Part shown: positions 35,101-44,594 of the stretch, one piece after another
Layout: each line of letters begins with the position of its first letter
Numbering within the stretch: the stretch's first letter is position 1
Assembly: GCF_039909015.1 (NCBI RefSeq)
Contig: NZ_CP150919.1
Span: 6,548,501 to 6,612,500 of the forward strand
Direction of reading: 5' to 3'
DNA length: 64,000 nt
DNA from: Pseudomonas grandcourensis
GTDB lineage: Bacteria > Pseudomonadota > Gammaproteobacteria > Pseudomonadales > Pseudomonadaceae
Notes under the pieces: model-generated
The model's input: the letters and a program-made list of their open reading frames with translations, nothing else
Database searches by the model: none
Told to the model about the DNA's origin: nothing
Translations under genes and position numbers: made by a program

Positions 35101-38100
35101 ATGTTGCCTGAAGTCACTCAATTCGAAGACACCGTCACGCTGGTCAGCGACACCGGCATCCAGTTCATGGATTTCGCCCTGCGCCTGGATCCCCGCAAGG
35201 AACCGGCGGGCGAGTTCGCGCCGATGATCAGCGGGCTGATCTGCCGCCTGGCGTACAACGAAGAGAAAGACTTCTTTTTCTACGAGCCCGAACCGGAAAA
35301 GGTCGAAAAAGCTAAACCTGCGTTCAGCGTCGACATGAAAAGCAGCCTCGATTTGCTCGACGGTATCTGGCTGCCGACCCCATTTTTCCGCTTCATGCCG
35401 CCGCATCGCTTCGACGAAGGCCCGACCAACTGGTCGCGCATGCGCTTGGTGAAACTGGCGACTCCCGACATCGACGGTAACACCCACCGCCTGACGATGG
35501 CGTTCGACAGCCGTGTGATGCCCAAGCGTGACGGCACTGCTTATCTGGCGCCAAACGAAGAAGACATCAGCTCCGGCGTGTCTTTCAAACTGGCGACCAA
35601 GGCCAGCGAAACCCGCTGGTTCCTGGCGCAGCCGTGGGTCAACGAGTGGTTGCTGGAAGTGTTCAACGAGGGCAATGCCCACCGTTCGCGCGCAGAGTTG
35701 GACATCGATATCCGCGCCAACTATCACCTGGCGCACTACCTCAACTTGCTCAGCCTGTTGAGCAAACCGTCGGCGGCCCAACAATCGACGGCCCGGGCGA
35801 AAGTTGAAATCCCCGAGCTGAAAGTGGTCGCCAACGACAGCAATGGCCTGGTCAAACCGATTCCCGTGGACCTGGTGCTGGACGTCGGCAACTCGCGCAC
35901 CTGCGGCATCCTGATCGAAAATCACGGTCAGGCCGGCTCCGGGCTGAAGCAGAACTACGTGCTGGAACTGCGCGACCTGATCACCCCCGAACACACCTAC
36001 AACTTGCCGTTCGAAAGCCGCGTTGAATTCGCCCAGGCGTACTTCGGCAAGGACCACTGCTCGGTCAAGAGCGGCCGTCACGATGCGTTCCAATGGGCGA
36101 CGATTGCCCGTGTCGGCAATGAGGCCAGCCGTCTGGCCAGCCGTCGTCGCGGCACCGAAGGCTCCACTGGCCTGTCCAGCCCGAAACGCTATCTGTGGGA
36201 CGAAAACGCCTATGGCCACGGCTGGCGTTTCAACTGCTCGTACATCAAGACCGACAACGAGCCGTACGCCACCGCAGCGCCGTTCTCACATCTGATCAAC
36301 GAAACCGGTGAGGCGCTGTACAGCCTCGAGGAAGACGATCGTCTGCCTGTGTTCATGCCGCGTTATTCGCGCAGCTCGCTGATGACCTTCATGCTCGCCG
36401 AAGTGCTGGCCCAGGCGCTGTCGCAAATCAACAGCCCGGCCCAACGCTCGCGTCAGGGGCACACCCGCGTGCCGCGCCAGCTCAACAGCATTACCCTGAC
36501 CGTGCCGCCGGGCATGCCACAGGCAGAGCGCAGCATCCTCAACGAACGCATGCTGCAAGCCATCGGCCTGGTGTGGAAAAGCCTCGGCTGGCATGCCGGC
36601 GAGGAAGATCCACATCAGGATCAGGCCGTCAGCCCGCGCACGCCGATTCCGAGTATCCGCGTGGAATGGGACGAAGCGTCCTGCGGCCAGTTGGTGTACC
36701 TGTACACCGAGGTCAACGAGAACTTCGCCGGTCACCCGGAGGAGTTTTTTGACACCATCGCCCGGCCGGACAAGGCCGACCGCCAACGCATCACCCTCGC
36801 GACCATCGACATCGGCGGCGGCACCACCGACCTGGTGATCACCGACTATCGCCTCGACCGCGCGGGTAATACCGGCAGCGGCAGCAACGTGCACATCGTG
36901 CCCGAACAGCGTTTTCGCGATGGCTTCAAAGTGGCCGGCGACGACATCCTGCTGGACGTGATTCAGGACTTCGTCCTGCCGAGTTTCGAAAAAGCCTTGC
37001 AGAACGCTGGCGTGAAAGCCGCGGATTCGCTGATGTCACGTCTGTGTGGCGATGAATCGGTCAGCGCCCAGGACATGATCCTGCGCCAGCAATTGAACCT
37101 GCAGGTGTTCGCACCGCTGGGTCTGGCGCTGCTCAAGGCGTACGAGCATTACGATCCGCAGGTCCCGCAAGAAGTCACCCCGCAAAGCTACCGCCAATTG
37201 CTCGGTGACAACGCAATCAGCCAGACCGTGCTCGACTACGTCAATGCCGCCGTGCGTCGCGATGTCGGCGGTCAGAGCGGTTTCGACCTGTATACCGCGC
37301 CGATCAGCTTCGACCTGCAAAAGCTCCACGCCGCGTTCCTCAACGACCAGATCAACATCACCAAGATCCTTGGTGCGCTGTGTGAAGTGGTCGCGCATTA
37401 CCCGTGTGATGTCTTGCTGCTGACCGGCCGCCCTTCGCGCCTGCCCGGCATCCAGGCGTTCATTCGCAAGGTGTTGCCGCTGCCACCGGGGCGCATTCTG
37501 GCGCTGCAAAACTACCGCACCGGCGGCTGGTATCCGTTTCACAAGAACGGCCGGATCGACGACCCGAAAAGCACCGCCTCGGTCGGCGCCATGCTCTGCC
37601 TGTTGTGCGCCAACCACAGCGTGCCGAACTTCTACTTCCGGGCATCGGCGCTCAAGCCGTATTCGACGGTCAAGCACATCGGCGTCATCGACCTGAACAA
37701 CGTAATCAAGGATGCCGACGTGCTGTACCGCGACATCCAGTCCGAAGACTACAAAATAAAGCTGCCGGAAATCGGCACGGGCGACGCCGCCGACACGCCA
37801 CAGCTTGAAATGCGCGGCGATCTGCGCCTCGGTTTCCGCCAGTTGGCCGCCGACCGCTGGGCCGCCTCGCCGCTGTACACCTTGCGGTTCACCAAGGCGG
37901 GTCGGGAGAAGTTTTCCCGCGCAATCGGTGAAAACGGCAGCGCCCCGCTTCTCAAGGTGCGGTTTGAGGTCAAACCGGCAGACAAATACACGCGCAAGCA
38001 GGATCTGGTCAGCGACCGCCTCTCGGTCCGCGACATCGAATCCAACAGCAACAACGTCAACTTCAACCCGCGCAGCGACCTCGAGCTGGAACTCAACACC

Positions 38101-38166
38101 ATGCTCGACGCCGGCCTGAGCGAGACCAAGTACTGGCTCGACAGTGGAAGTGTGAAACGCAAATGA
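35101..38166 (+). CDS. srfB: SrfB family actin/Hsp70-like ATPase
   Basis: The 1021-residue cytoplasmic protein carries the actin/Hsp70 nucleotide motifs. Phosphate-1 is Asp261-Val-Gly-Asn-Ser-Arg-Thr-Cys-Gly; phosphate-2 is Asp570-Ile-Gly-Gly-Gly-Thr-Thr-Asp577; the adenosine motif is around residues 771-783 (VLLLTGRPSRLPG). A 260-residue N-terminal region precedes the ATPase core. It matches the family called virulence protein SrfB (PF07520). Assembly into filaments or a chaperone-like cycle are both possible. It begins 17 bases after srfA and overlaps srfC by four bases, so SrfB and SrfC are probably made together. Confidence 0.88.
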   Translation: MLPEVTQFEDTVTLVSDTGIQFMDFALRLDPRKEPAGEFAPMISGLICRLAYNEEKDFFFYEPEPEKVEKAKPAFSVDMKSSLDLLDGIWLPTPFFRFMPPHRFDEGPTNWSRMRLVKLATPDIDGNTHRLTMAFDSRVMPKRDGTAYLAPNEEDISSGVSFKLATKASETRWFLAQPWVNEWLLEVFNEGNAHRSRAELDIDIRANYHLAHYLNLLSLLSKPSAAQQSTARAKVEIPELKVVANDSNGLVKPIPVDLVLDVGNSRTCGILIENHGQAGSGLKQNYVLELRDLITPEHTYNLPFESRVEFAQAYFGKDHCSVKSGRHDAFQWATIARVGNEASRLASRRRGTEGSTGLSSPKRYLWDENAYGHGWRFNCSYIKTDNEPYATAAPFSHLINETGEALYSLEEDDRLPVFMPRYSRSSLMTFMLAEVLAQALSQINSPAQRSRQGHTRVPRQLNSITLTVPPGMPQAERSILNERMLQAIGLVWKSLGWHAGEEDPHQDQAVSPRTPIPSIRVEWDEASCGQLVYLYTEVNENFAGHPEEFFDTIARPDKADRQRITLATIDIGGGTTDLVITDYRLDRAGNTGSGSNVHIVPEQRFRDGFKVAGDDILLDVIQDFVLPSFEKALQNAGVKAADSLMSRLCGDESVSAQDMILRQQLNLQVFAPLGLALLKAYEHYDPQVPQEVTPQSYRQLLGDNAISQTVLDYVNAAVRRDVGGQSGFDLYTAPISFDLQKLHAAFLNDQINITKILGALCEVVAHYPCDVLLLTGRPSRLPGIQAFIRKVLPLPPGRILALQNYRTGGWYPFHKNGRIDDPKSTASVGAMLCLLCANHSVPNFYFRASALKPYSTVKHIGVIDLNNVIKDADVLYRDIQSEDYKIKLPEIGTGDAADTPQLEMRGDLRLGFRQLAADRWAASPLYTLRFTKAGREKFSRAIGENGSAPLLKVRFEVKPADKYTRKQDLVSDRLSVRDIESNSNNVNFNPRSDLELELNTMLDAGLSETKYWLDSGSVKRK

Positions 38167-40874
38167 ATGACCTGACCCCCGATCAAACTCAGCTCTCTGC
38201 CAGTTGGGCCGCTGTTTATGAAGGCGCCGGTCAGGCGCTGGACTGGATAGGCCAGACGCGCGGCAATGCGCCGCGTCTGGACAGCGAAGCCGACAACCTG
38301 AACATCCGCCTGCATCGCGCCCGCAACCTGGCCCAAAGCCTCGGTCGCGTGGCCTGTACGCCGATGACCATTGGCTTTTTCGGCTTGTCCCAGGCCGGCA
38401 AGTCCTACCTGATTTCGGCCCTCGCCGCCGGTCAGAACGGCAAGCTGGAAACCGATTTCGGCGGCCAGCACCTGGACTTCATAAAGCACATCAACCCGGT
38501 GGGTGGTGGCAAGGAGGCCACCGGCCTGGTGACGCGCTTCAGCCGTCGAGCGACGGAAAGTCAGGATAAGGACTTCCCGGTAGAACTCACGTTGTTCAAG
38601 GAAATCGAGCTGGCGAAGATTCTCGCCAATGCCTGGTTCAAGGATTTCGACCTTGAGCGGATTTCCTACGAGATCGATGAAGAGCGCATCCAGCGCGTGC
38701 TCAAACCGTTCGAAGGTCGCGAAACCGGGCCGCTGCAAACGGGGGTCAATGCCGACGATCTGGTGTCGCTGTGGGATTACCTGCGCGACAACTTCCGCAA
38801 CTCGGTGAAGAAGCTTGAGTACCTGTACTGGCCCAAAGCGTTGCAACTTGCGCCACGCCTGAACTTCCAGGAACGGGCCGAGCTGTTTTCGATCCTCTGG
38901 GGTGAGCAAAGCGAGTTGACCCGCGCGTACCAGCAACTGGCCGGCGCGTTGCACAGGCTGGGTCTGCCCGAGACCGTGTTCGCACCATTGAAGGCCTTGG
39001 TGAGTTTCGAAAACGACACCTACAGCCAGCGCGACAGCATCATGAACGTCGACATTCTCGAACGCTTCGGCAGTCCGCTGGACTTGCCGATCGATGTTCG
39101 ACCGCTGGTTGGCGATCGCCTGCAAAACAGTCAGGCGATTGCGGTCGCGCAACTGGCGGCACTGACCGCCGAAATGACCTTCCGCCTGATCGAAGCGCCG
39201 GTGGATGACATCGTTAATCAGGTCGACCTGCTGGATTTCCCCGGTTATCGCGGGCGCCAGAAACTGCACGAGATCGCCGATGTCAACGACCCGCAATCCA
39301 CCGCCAAGGACAACTCCGTTTCCCAGCTGATCCTGCGCGGCAAGGTCGCTTACCTGTTCGAACGCTACACCGACAACCAGGAAATGAACGCGCTCGTAGT
39401 CTGCACAGGCTCGACCAAGCAGAGCGACGTCAACGACGTGGGCCCGGTGCTGACCCGCTGGATCGAAAAGACCCAGGGCGCCGACTCGGCTGCTCGCAGC
39501 AAACGCGACACCGGTCTGATCTGGGCGCTGACCATGCTCGACCTGCGCATCACCAACTCCCTGAGCCTGACACCGGATCAGTACGACGAGAGCTGGAACG
39601 GCATGGTCAAGCTGACCATGCTGGAGCGCTTCGGCAGCTTGAGCTGGATGAACGACTGGGCCGGCACACCGTTCCAGAACACCTACCTGGTGCGCAAACC
39701 GCGTATGGACGCGGCGTTCATCGGGCAGGACGCGACCGGTGCGGAAACCGGCCTCAATGCCATCTATCAGGAACGTGTCAGCGCGCTGGGCACCAGCTTC
39801 GCCAGCAACGCTCTGGTGTGCAAACACATTAAGAACCCGGCCAACGCCTGGGCAGAAATGCTGCGCAACGATGACGGTGGCATCAGCCACTTCAGCGGCA
39901 GCTTCAAAGGCGTGGCCAATATCGAATTCAAATTGCAGCGTATCCGCGAGCAATTGAGCGAATGCCTCGAGGGCCTGACCACTCACGGTCTGAGCACCTG
40001 GTACCACGCTGACGACGACGGCGCCGCAGCCGCCAAGAAAGCCAAGGCGCAAATGATTCTGACGGGCCTGGGCCGTCGCCCGGCGGTACTTGGCGAATTG
40101 ATCGATCAACTCGACATGCCGAGCGAAGAGGTGCGCGACCTGTACCTCAGCGGCGTGTACGAAACCGATGACGAGCCGGCCGTGAACGACGAACCGGTCG
40201 CCCCGACACCGAGCCAGAGCCTCTACGGAAACGACGCCGGTTTCGATTTCGATTTCAGTGACGACCTGAGCCACGACGCGCCAGTCAGCAACAAAACCGG
40301 CACCCCGGCGCCCGAGCTGCAAAGCAACGAGCACCGTTTTGCCAAAGCGGCCTTCAAGGCCTGGATTGCGCACCTGCGTGAACTGACCACCCGGCAAAGC
40401 CTGCTCAACCTCCTGGGGTTGGAAAAAGCATTGCTGGAAGCGGTGGTCGACGAACTGATCACCGCCGGCTATCGCCAGGACTTGCCGGGGCAACTGAGCC
40501 GCGCAGTCCTCAAACGCGCACAAAGCGGCGCGCGGCGCGATCAACTGGTCGAGCGCCAGGTCCTGGAAGTGCAACGGGTGCTGCGCGATTTCGTGTCCTG
40601 GTTCGGCTACCTGCAGAAGCCGGTGAGCGAGCGTCCGAACAGTCGCGCCGGAGCCAAGGCGCCGCTGTTCTCGTTCTACACCGATATTGGCCCGGGACAA
40701 GTGCCCGTGCTGCCAGCGCAACCGGCGAATCAGGCACAGCGCTATCTCGGCGACTGGCTCTCTGGCCTGGCCTACATTACGCAGGACAATGCCGGCCATG
40801 GCGCCGGGCGCGAAATTACCCCTGAACAGAACGAACGGCTGGGCCAAGTGCTCACAGCCTTCACAGCGAGATAA
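38163..40874 (+). CDS. srfC: SrfC family large GTPase
   Basis: The 903-residue protein belongs to the putative virulence factor family PF10139. It has a P-loop at residues 74-81 (GLSQAGKS), a probable switch I threonine in KEATGLVT (about 118-125) and a DxxG motif at Asp358-Phe-Pro-Gly361. An unusually long insertion thus separates G1 and G3. The TGSTKQSD stretch (about residue 417) may stand in for the base-recognition motif. A helical C-terminal half follows. The layout resembles dynamin-like or large envelope-associated GTPases. There is no membrane segment. The ATG overlaps the srfB stop. Confidence 0.85.
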   Translation: MNDLTPDQTQLSASWAAVYEGAGQALDWIGQTRGNAPRLDSEADNLNIRLHRARNLAQSLGRVACTPMTIGFFGLSQAGKSYLISALAAGQNGKLETDFGGQHLDFIKHINPVGGGKEATGLVTRFSRRATESQDKDFPVELTLFKEIELAKILANAWFKDFDLERISYEIDEERIQRVLKPFEGRETGPLQTGVNADDLVSLWDYLRDNFRNSVKKLEYLYWPKALQLAPRLNFQERAELFSILWGEQSELTRAYQQLAGALHRLGLPETVFAPLKALVSFENDTYSQRDSIMNVDILERFGSPLDLPIDVRPLVGDRLQNSQAIAVAQLAALTAEMTFRLIEAPVDDIVNQVDLLDFPGYRGRQKLHEIADVNDPQSTAKDNSVSQLILRGKVAYLFERYTDNQEMNALVVCTGSTKQSDVNDVGPVLTRWIEKTQGADSAARSKRDTGLIWALTMLDLRITNSLSLTPDQYDESWNGMVKLTMLERFGSLSWMNDWAGTPFQNTYLVRKPRMDAAFIGQDATGAETGLNAIYQERVSALGTSFASNALVCKHIKNPANAWAEMLRNDDGGISHFSGSFKGVANIEFKLQRIREQLSECLEGLTTHGLSTWYHADDDGAAAAKKAKAQMILTGLGRRPAVLGELIDQLDMPSEEVRDLYLSGVYETDDEPAVNDEPVAPTPSQSLYGNDAGFDFDFSDDLSHDAPVSNKTGTPAPELQSNEHRFAKAAFKAWIAHLRELTTRQSLLNLLGLEKALLEAVVDELITAGYRQDLPGQLSRAVLKRAQSGARRDQLVERQVLEVQRVLRDFVSWFGYLQKPVSERPNSRAGAKAPLFSFYTDIGPGQVPVLPAQPANQAQRYLGDWLSGLAYITQDNAGHGAGREITPEQNERLGQVLTAFTAR

Positions 40875-40877
40875 GCA

Positions 40878-41891
40878 ATGCCAATTCGTGTCGACCTGCT
40901 CGCGTTAGAGCCCAATGTGCCTGGCCAGGCCCGCCTCACTGTGAAGAAATGGCAGGGTGGCGAGGAACAGCTGGAGTTTTCCATTCAGCGTAACCAGGAC
41001 GGCTTTTACCTCCAGGACCACAAGGCCTGGAGCAACAATCCATTCTGGTTCAAGGTCTCGCGTTTCAACGTCACGGCCAGCGGCGAAGGCCTGGAAGCGC
41101 AGGTCGGCCCGGACGTGGTCGACCCGCTGCTGGAAGGCGGCGCCAACTCGCAATTCCAGATTGAACTACGCGAACAGAGCCAAGGGCATGCAGACAAAGG
41201 CGTGGTTCGGCCCGGCGTTGGTGTGCTGCCGTCCACGGCCGGCGGCCAGACGCGCTCGACCTACGGCGGCGCCGATCTGACGGCGCCGAGTGCACCGGCA
41301 CCGGAAACCCCGGAGCTGCCTGAACTGGTCCTGTCCACCGCCGAGCCAGAAGTGGAATTGGAGTCGGTACTCACCGAGCCCGACTACACGCCACCTCCCG
41401 CACCGGTGAAGAAAAGCAACAAAGGCCTGATCGGTCTGTTGATTGTGGTGTTGCTGCTGGCGGCTGGCGCAGGATTCTGGTTCTACAAACGTCCCCCGGC
41501 CCCTGCGGTTGCAGCCACTGCCGCCGCACCGGCCGGCGCTGACACTCAAGCCTGCACCCTCGACAGCATGAACAGCCTGCCCGAGTTGACCTTCGTCCAG
41601 ACCTGCATCAAAGCGGCACCCGACAGTGCCAGGTTGCTGGAGATCATCAACCAGGCCAAGGCCGGCAAACACTGCGGCGTCGCCCAGCGCCTGTACGCCA
41701 ACCGTGCCCAGGCCGGTGACGCGCTGATCGCCAACGCCTATGCCCGCGAATACGACCCTAAATACCTGAAGGCCAGCGAGTGCTTCCCGGCTGCGGACAA
41801 TGCCACCGCCGCCTACTGGTATGAAACCATCCTCACCCAGGACCCGAACAACGCCGAAGCCAAGCAGCGTTTCGAGGAGTTGCAGAAGTGA
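40878..41891 (+). CDS. Single-pass membrane protein with periplasmic helical domain
   Basis: The 337-residue protein has a soluble beta-rich N-terminal domain (residues 1-110; MPIRVDLLALEPNVPGQARL). An acidic proline-rich linker follows (about 130-178), one membrane helix (about 182-202), then a periplasmic domain with TPR/Sel1-like helices (about 225-337) and four or so cysteines. I do not recognise a named family. Its topology copies that of SrfA and of the last gene of the cluster. It starts three bases after srfC and shares a TGATG with the next gene. Confidence 0.75.
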   Translation: MPIRVDLLALEPNVPGQARLTVKKWQGGEEQLEFSIQRNQDGFYLQDHKAWSNNPFWFKVSRFNVTASGEGLEAQVGPDVVDPLLEGGANSQFQIELREQSQGHADKGVVRPGVGVLPSTAGGQTRSTYGGADLTAPSAPAPETPELPELVLSTAEPEVELESVLTEPDYTPPPAPVKKSNKGLIGLLIVVLLLAAGAGFWFYKRPPAPAVAATAAAPAGADTQACTLDSMNSLPELTFVQTCIKAAPDSARLLEIINQAKAGKHCGVAQRLYANRAQAGDALIANAYAREYDPKYLKASECFPAADNATAAYWYETILTQDPNNAEAKQRFEELQK

Positions 41892-43882
41892 TGCGTTCGC
41901 CCATGAGTCGATTCCTGCTGAGCAGTGCCGCATTACTGGTGCTGTGCATCTGCCCGCTGTCCCAGGCCGCTGACAAACCGCTGATTCAGGCCGGTAAAAA
42001 GACCCTGTTCCAACGTGTGCTAACCACGCCCGGCTGCAAAACAAGCCCGACAGCGGGCGGTGCCGAAGGTGACGCACAACCGGTTTTCAGCCGCTTTTAT
42101 GTATACGAGCGCGCCCAGGCAAACAACGCCGAGTGGCTGAAAGTCGGCCCCGACAGCTACGGCAAAACCATTGGCTGGCTGCCTGCCAGCTGTACCACCG
42201 ACTGGAAGATGCAACTGACTCTGGCCTTCACCAACCCGGCCAACCGCGACCGGTTGCTGTTCTTCAAGGACCGCGCCACCGTCGAAGGTATCCTCGATGC
42301 GCCGGACCCGGTCAGCAAAGTCGCGCCACTGCGGGCCACGCTGAAAAAGGGCAAACAAGCACCGGGCGTACTGGCTGAAGAACCTGAATACTTCGTCGAC
42401 CTGCAAAAGCAGTTCTACCTGCTGCCGGTGCTCAGTGGCGAAGAAGTCATGACCGAAAGCGGTTTCCGCACGCGCCTGCTCAACGTCGCCTCCGTCAGCA
42501 AGCCGGATGACAAGAACGCCAAAGGTGGTGCTGCAAACAGCGCTGCCGGCGGCAAGGAAGCCGAAGAGAAAAAGGCCAACCAGCTGAAGGAATTCAGCGC
42601 GGCCGTGGTATTTGTCATCGACTCGACGATCTCGATGGACCCCTACATCGACCGCACCCGCGAGGCGATCCGCAAGGTTTACCAGAAGGTCGAAGCGCAG
42701 AATCTCGGCAAACAGGTCAAGTTCGGCCTGGTGGCTTTCCGCTCCAACACCCAGGCGGTGCCGGGGCTGGAATACACCACCAAGATGTACGCCGACCCGA
42801 CACAGGTGAAAGACAGCGCCGACTTTTTCGCCAAGATCGCCGACCTCAAGCAGGCCACCGTGTCGAGCAGCAGCTTCGATGAAGACTCGTTTGCCGGCGT
42901 CATGGAGAGCATCGACAAGGTCGACTGGAGCCAGTTCGGCGCGCGCTACGTGGTGCTGATCACCGACGCGGGCGCCATCGAAGGCGACGACAAACTATCG
43001 AAGACCGGTTTGAGCGCCGCGCAGGTGCGTATGGAGGCCGCCAACCCGGGCGTGGCGATTTACACCCTGCACCTGAAAACCCCGGCCGGGTCCAAGGACC
43101 ACGCCAAGGCTGAAGCGCAATACAAGAACCTGTCGACTTACCCAGGCACCAACACCTCGCTGTACTACCCGGTGAACGCTGGCGATGTGCAGGAATTCGG
43201 GCGCAAGGTTGACGCCTTGGCCGGGGCGATCACTACACAAGTCAAAGCCGCCTACATGGGCGAAGACGCCATCGGCAGTGCGGCGAACGCCAAGCAGGAC
43301 CCGGCCGAGAAAAAAATGCTCGAAGACGCGGCGCTGATCGGCCACGCCATGCAACTCGCCTATCTCGGCGAGAAGACCAACAGCAAAGCCCCGCCAGTGT
43401 TCAAGGCGTGGATCACCGACCGTGACCTGATCAAGCAGAACATCCCGACCACCGACGTGCGGGTGCTGCTGACCAAGTCACAGCTCAGCGACTTGAGCGA
43501 CGTGATGAAGCAGATTCTCGATGCCGCCAACGAAGGCCTGATTTCACCCACGGAAATGTTCGATCGCCTGCGTTCCGTGGCGGCGACCATGGGCGCCGAT
43601 CCCAATCAGCTCAAACAGAACAGCAACGCCAAACTGGCGGACATGGGCGTCCTCGGTGAATACCTCACAGACCTGCCCTATCAGAGTGAAGTGCTGAACC
43701 TGGATGAAGAGACCTGGAAGAGCTGGGATGGTCTGGCACAAGAAAAATTCATCCGCACGCTGAACACCAAACTGCGGCATTACCAGCGTTACAACGCCGA
43801 TGTCGACCGTTGGGTAGCTTTAGCCAAAGACAGCGATGCACGGGACAACGTCTACCCCGTGCCACTGGAAATGATGCCTTAA
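41891..43882 (+). CDS. Secreted von Willebrand A protein, PpkA periplasmic-domain-like
   Basis: The 663-residue protein has a signal peptide (MRSPMSRFLLSSAALLVLCI then a cleavable tail to about residue 26) and an SH3-like N-terminal domain (about 30-110) with the YVYER...WLKVG...IGWL pattern. A VWA domain (about 238-440) has the site Asp244-Ser-Thr-Ile-Ser248, a variant of the usual Asp-x-Ser-x-Ser, and VVLITDAG further on. The SH3-plus-VWA layout resembles, from memory, the periplasmic half of the T6SS kinase PpkA, but no kinase or membrane anchor exists here. GAGGAG precedes the overlapping TGATG start. An in-frame GTG at 41888 is an alternative. Confidence 0.8.
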   Translation: MRSPMSRFLLSSAALLVLCICPLSQAADKPLIQAGKKTLFQRVLTTPGCKTSPTAGGAEGDAQPVFSRFYVYERAQANNAEWLKVGPDSYGKTIGWLPASCTTDWKMQLTLAFTNPANRDRLLFFKDRATVEGILDAPDPVSKVAPLRATLKKGKQAPGVLAEEPEYFVDLQKQFYLLPVLSGEEVMTESGFRTRLLNVASVSKPDDKNAKGGAANSAAGGKEAEEKKANQLKEFSAAVVFVIDSTISMDPYIDRTREAIRKVYQKVEAQNLGKQVKFGLVAFRSNTQAVPGLEYTTKMYADPTQVKDSADFFAKIADLKQATVSSSSFDEDSFAGVMESIDKVDWSQFGARYVVLITDAGAIEGDDKLSKTGLSAAQVRMEAANPGVAIYTLHLKTPAGSKDHAKAEAQYKNLSTYPGTNTSLYYPVNAGDVQEFGRKVDALAGAITTQVKAAYMGEDAIGSAANAKQDPAEKKMLEDAALIGHAMQLAYLGEKTNSKAPPVFKAWITDRDLIKQNIPTTDVRVLLTKSQLSDLSDVMKQILDAANEGLISPTEMFDRLRSVAATMGADPNQLKQNSNAKLADMGVLGEYLTDLPYQSEVLNLDEETWKSWDGLAQEKFIRTLNTKLRHYQRYNADVDRWVALAKDSDARDNVYPVPLEMMP

Positions 43883-43892
43883 AGAGACGCCA

Positions 43893-44594
43893 ATGCTCGA
43901 TATCAAGAACCTGCTGGTGCGCCGTGGTGAAGGCGCACAGGCCCATCACGTGCGACTGCCGCACTTGCAGGTCGGCGCCGGAGAAATCCTCGCCATCACC
44001 GGCGAGAGCGGCAGTGGCAAAAGCACGTTGCTCGAAGCCATCGGCCTGTTGCTCGCACCGGTGGAACTCGAGCGCTTTCGGCTGGGCCCGACGCACGCTC
44101 AGGATATCGCCCAACTGCTGGCCACTGACGACCAGCCTGCTCTTGCAGCGGTGCGTTCACGACATTTGGGCTTCATTTTGCAGAGCGGCGGCTTGCTGCC
44201 GTTCCTGAGCGTGCGAGACAACATCAGCCTGCCGCGCCGTTTGCTCGGGATGCCGGTGAAGAGCGATCACATCGACCACGCCGTTGACGTGTTGCGCCTG
44301 CAAGGGTTGCTGGATAAACAACCTCAGGCCTTGTCGATCGGCGAACGCCAGCGCGTGGCCTGCGTTCGGGCAATTGCCCATGAACCGCTGCTGCTGTTGG
44401 CCGACGAGCCGACCGCCGCGCTCGACCCTCTCAGTGCCCGGCGTTTGTTCGAGCTGCTCCTGAGCCTGGTGTCGAGCATGGGCCTGAGTGCACTCGTTGT
44501 ATCCCATGACTGGGCCTTGCTGAAGGATTTCGGCTTGCCGCGACTCGGCGCTATCAGCCATCAGGGGGAGACTCTGTTTGAACCGATGGACTGA
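43893..44594 (+). CDS. ABC transporter ATPase, LolD/MacB/TagT-like
   Basis: The 233-residue ATPase has Walker A GESGSGKST (residues 37-45), signature LSIGERQR in place of LSGGQ, Walker B LLLLADEPTAALD and a switch His in VVSHD. It is of the type that pairs with FtsX-fold permeases, which transmit ATP-driven motion through the membrane instead of moving a substrate through a pore. It overlaps the permease by 17 bases. Position between the VWA gene and the permease matches tagT after ppkA. Confidence 0.87.
   Translation: MLDIKNLLVRRGEGAQAHHVRLPHLQVGAGEILAITGESGSGKSTLLEAIGLLLAPVELERFRLGPTHAQDIAQLLATDDQPALAAVRSRHLGFILQSGGLLPFLSVRDNISLPRRLLGMPVKSDHIDHAVDVLRLQGLLDKQPQALSIGERQRVACVRAIAHEPLLLLADEPTAALDPLSARRLFELLLSLVSSMGLSALVVSHDWALLKDFGLPRLGAISHQGETLFEPMD

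Noticed and set aside
37749..40847. Open frame of more than 1000 codons on the minus strand antisense to srfC and the end of srfB
   Set aside because: It has no family motif and a composition expected from the complement of GC-rich codons. The plus-strand genes carry clear NTPase motifs, overlaps and ribosome sites.
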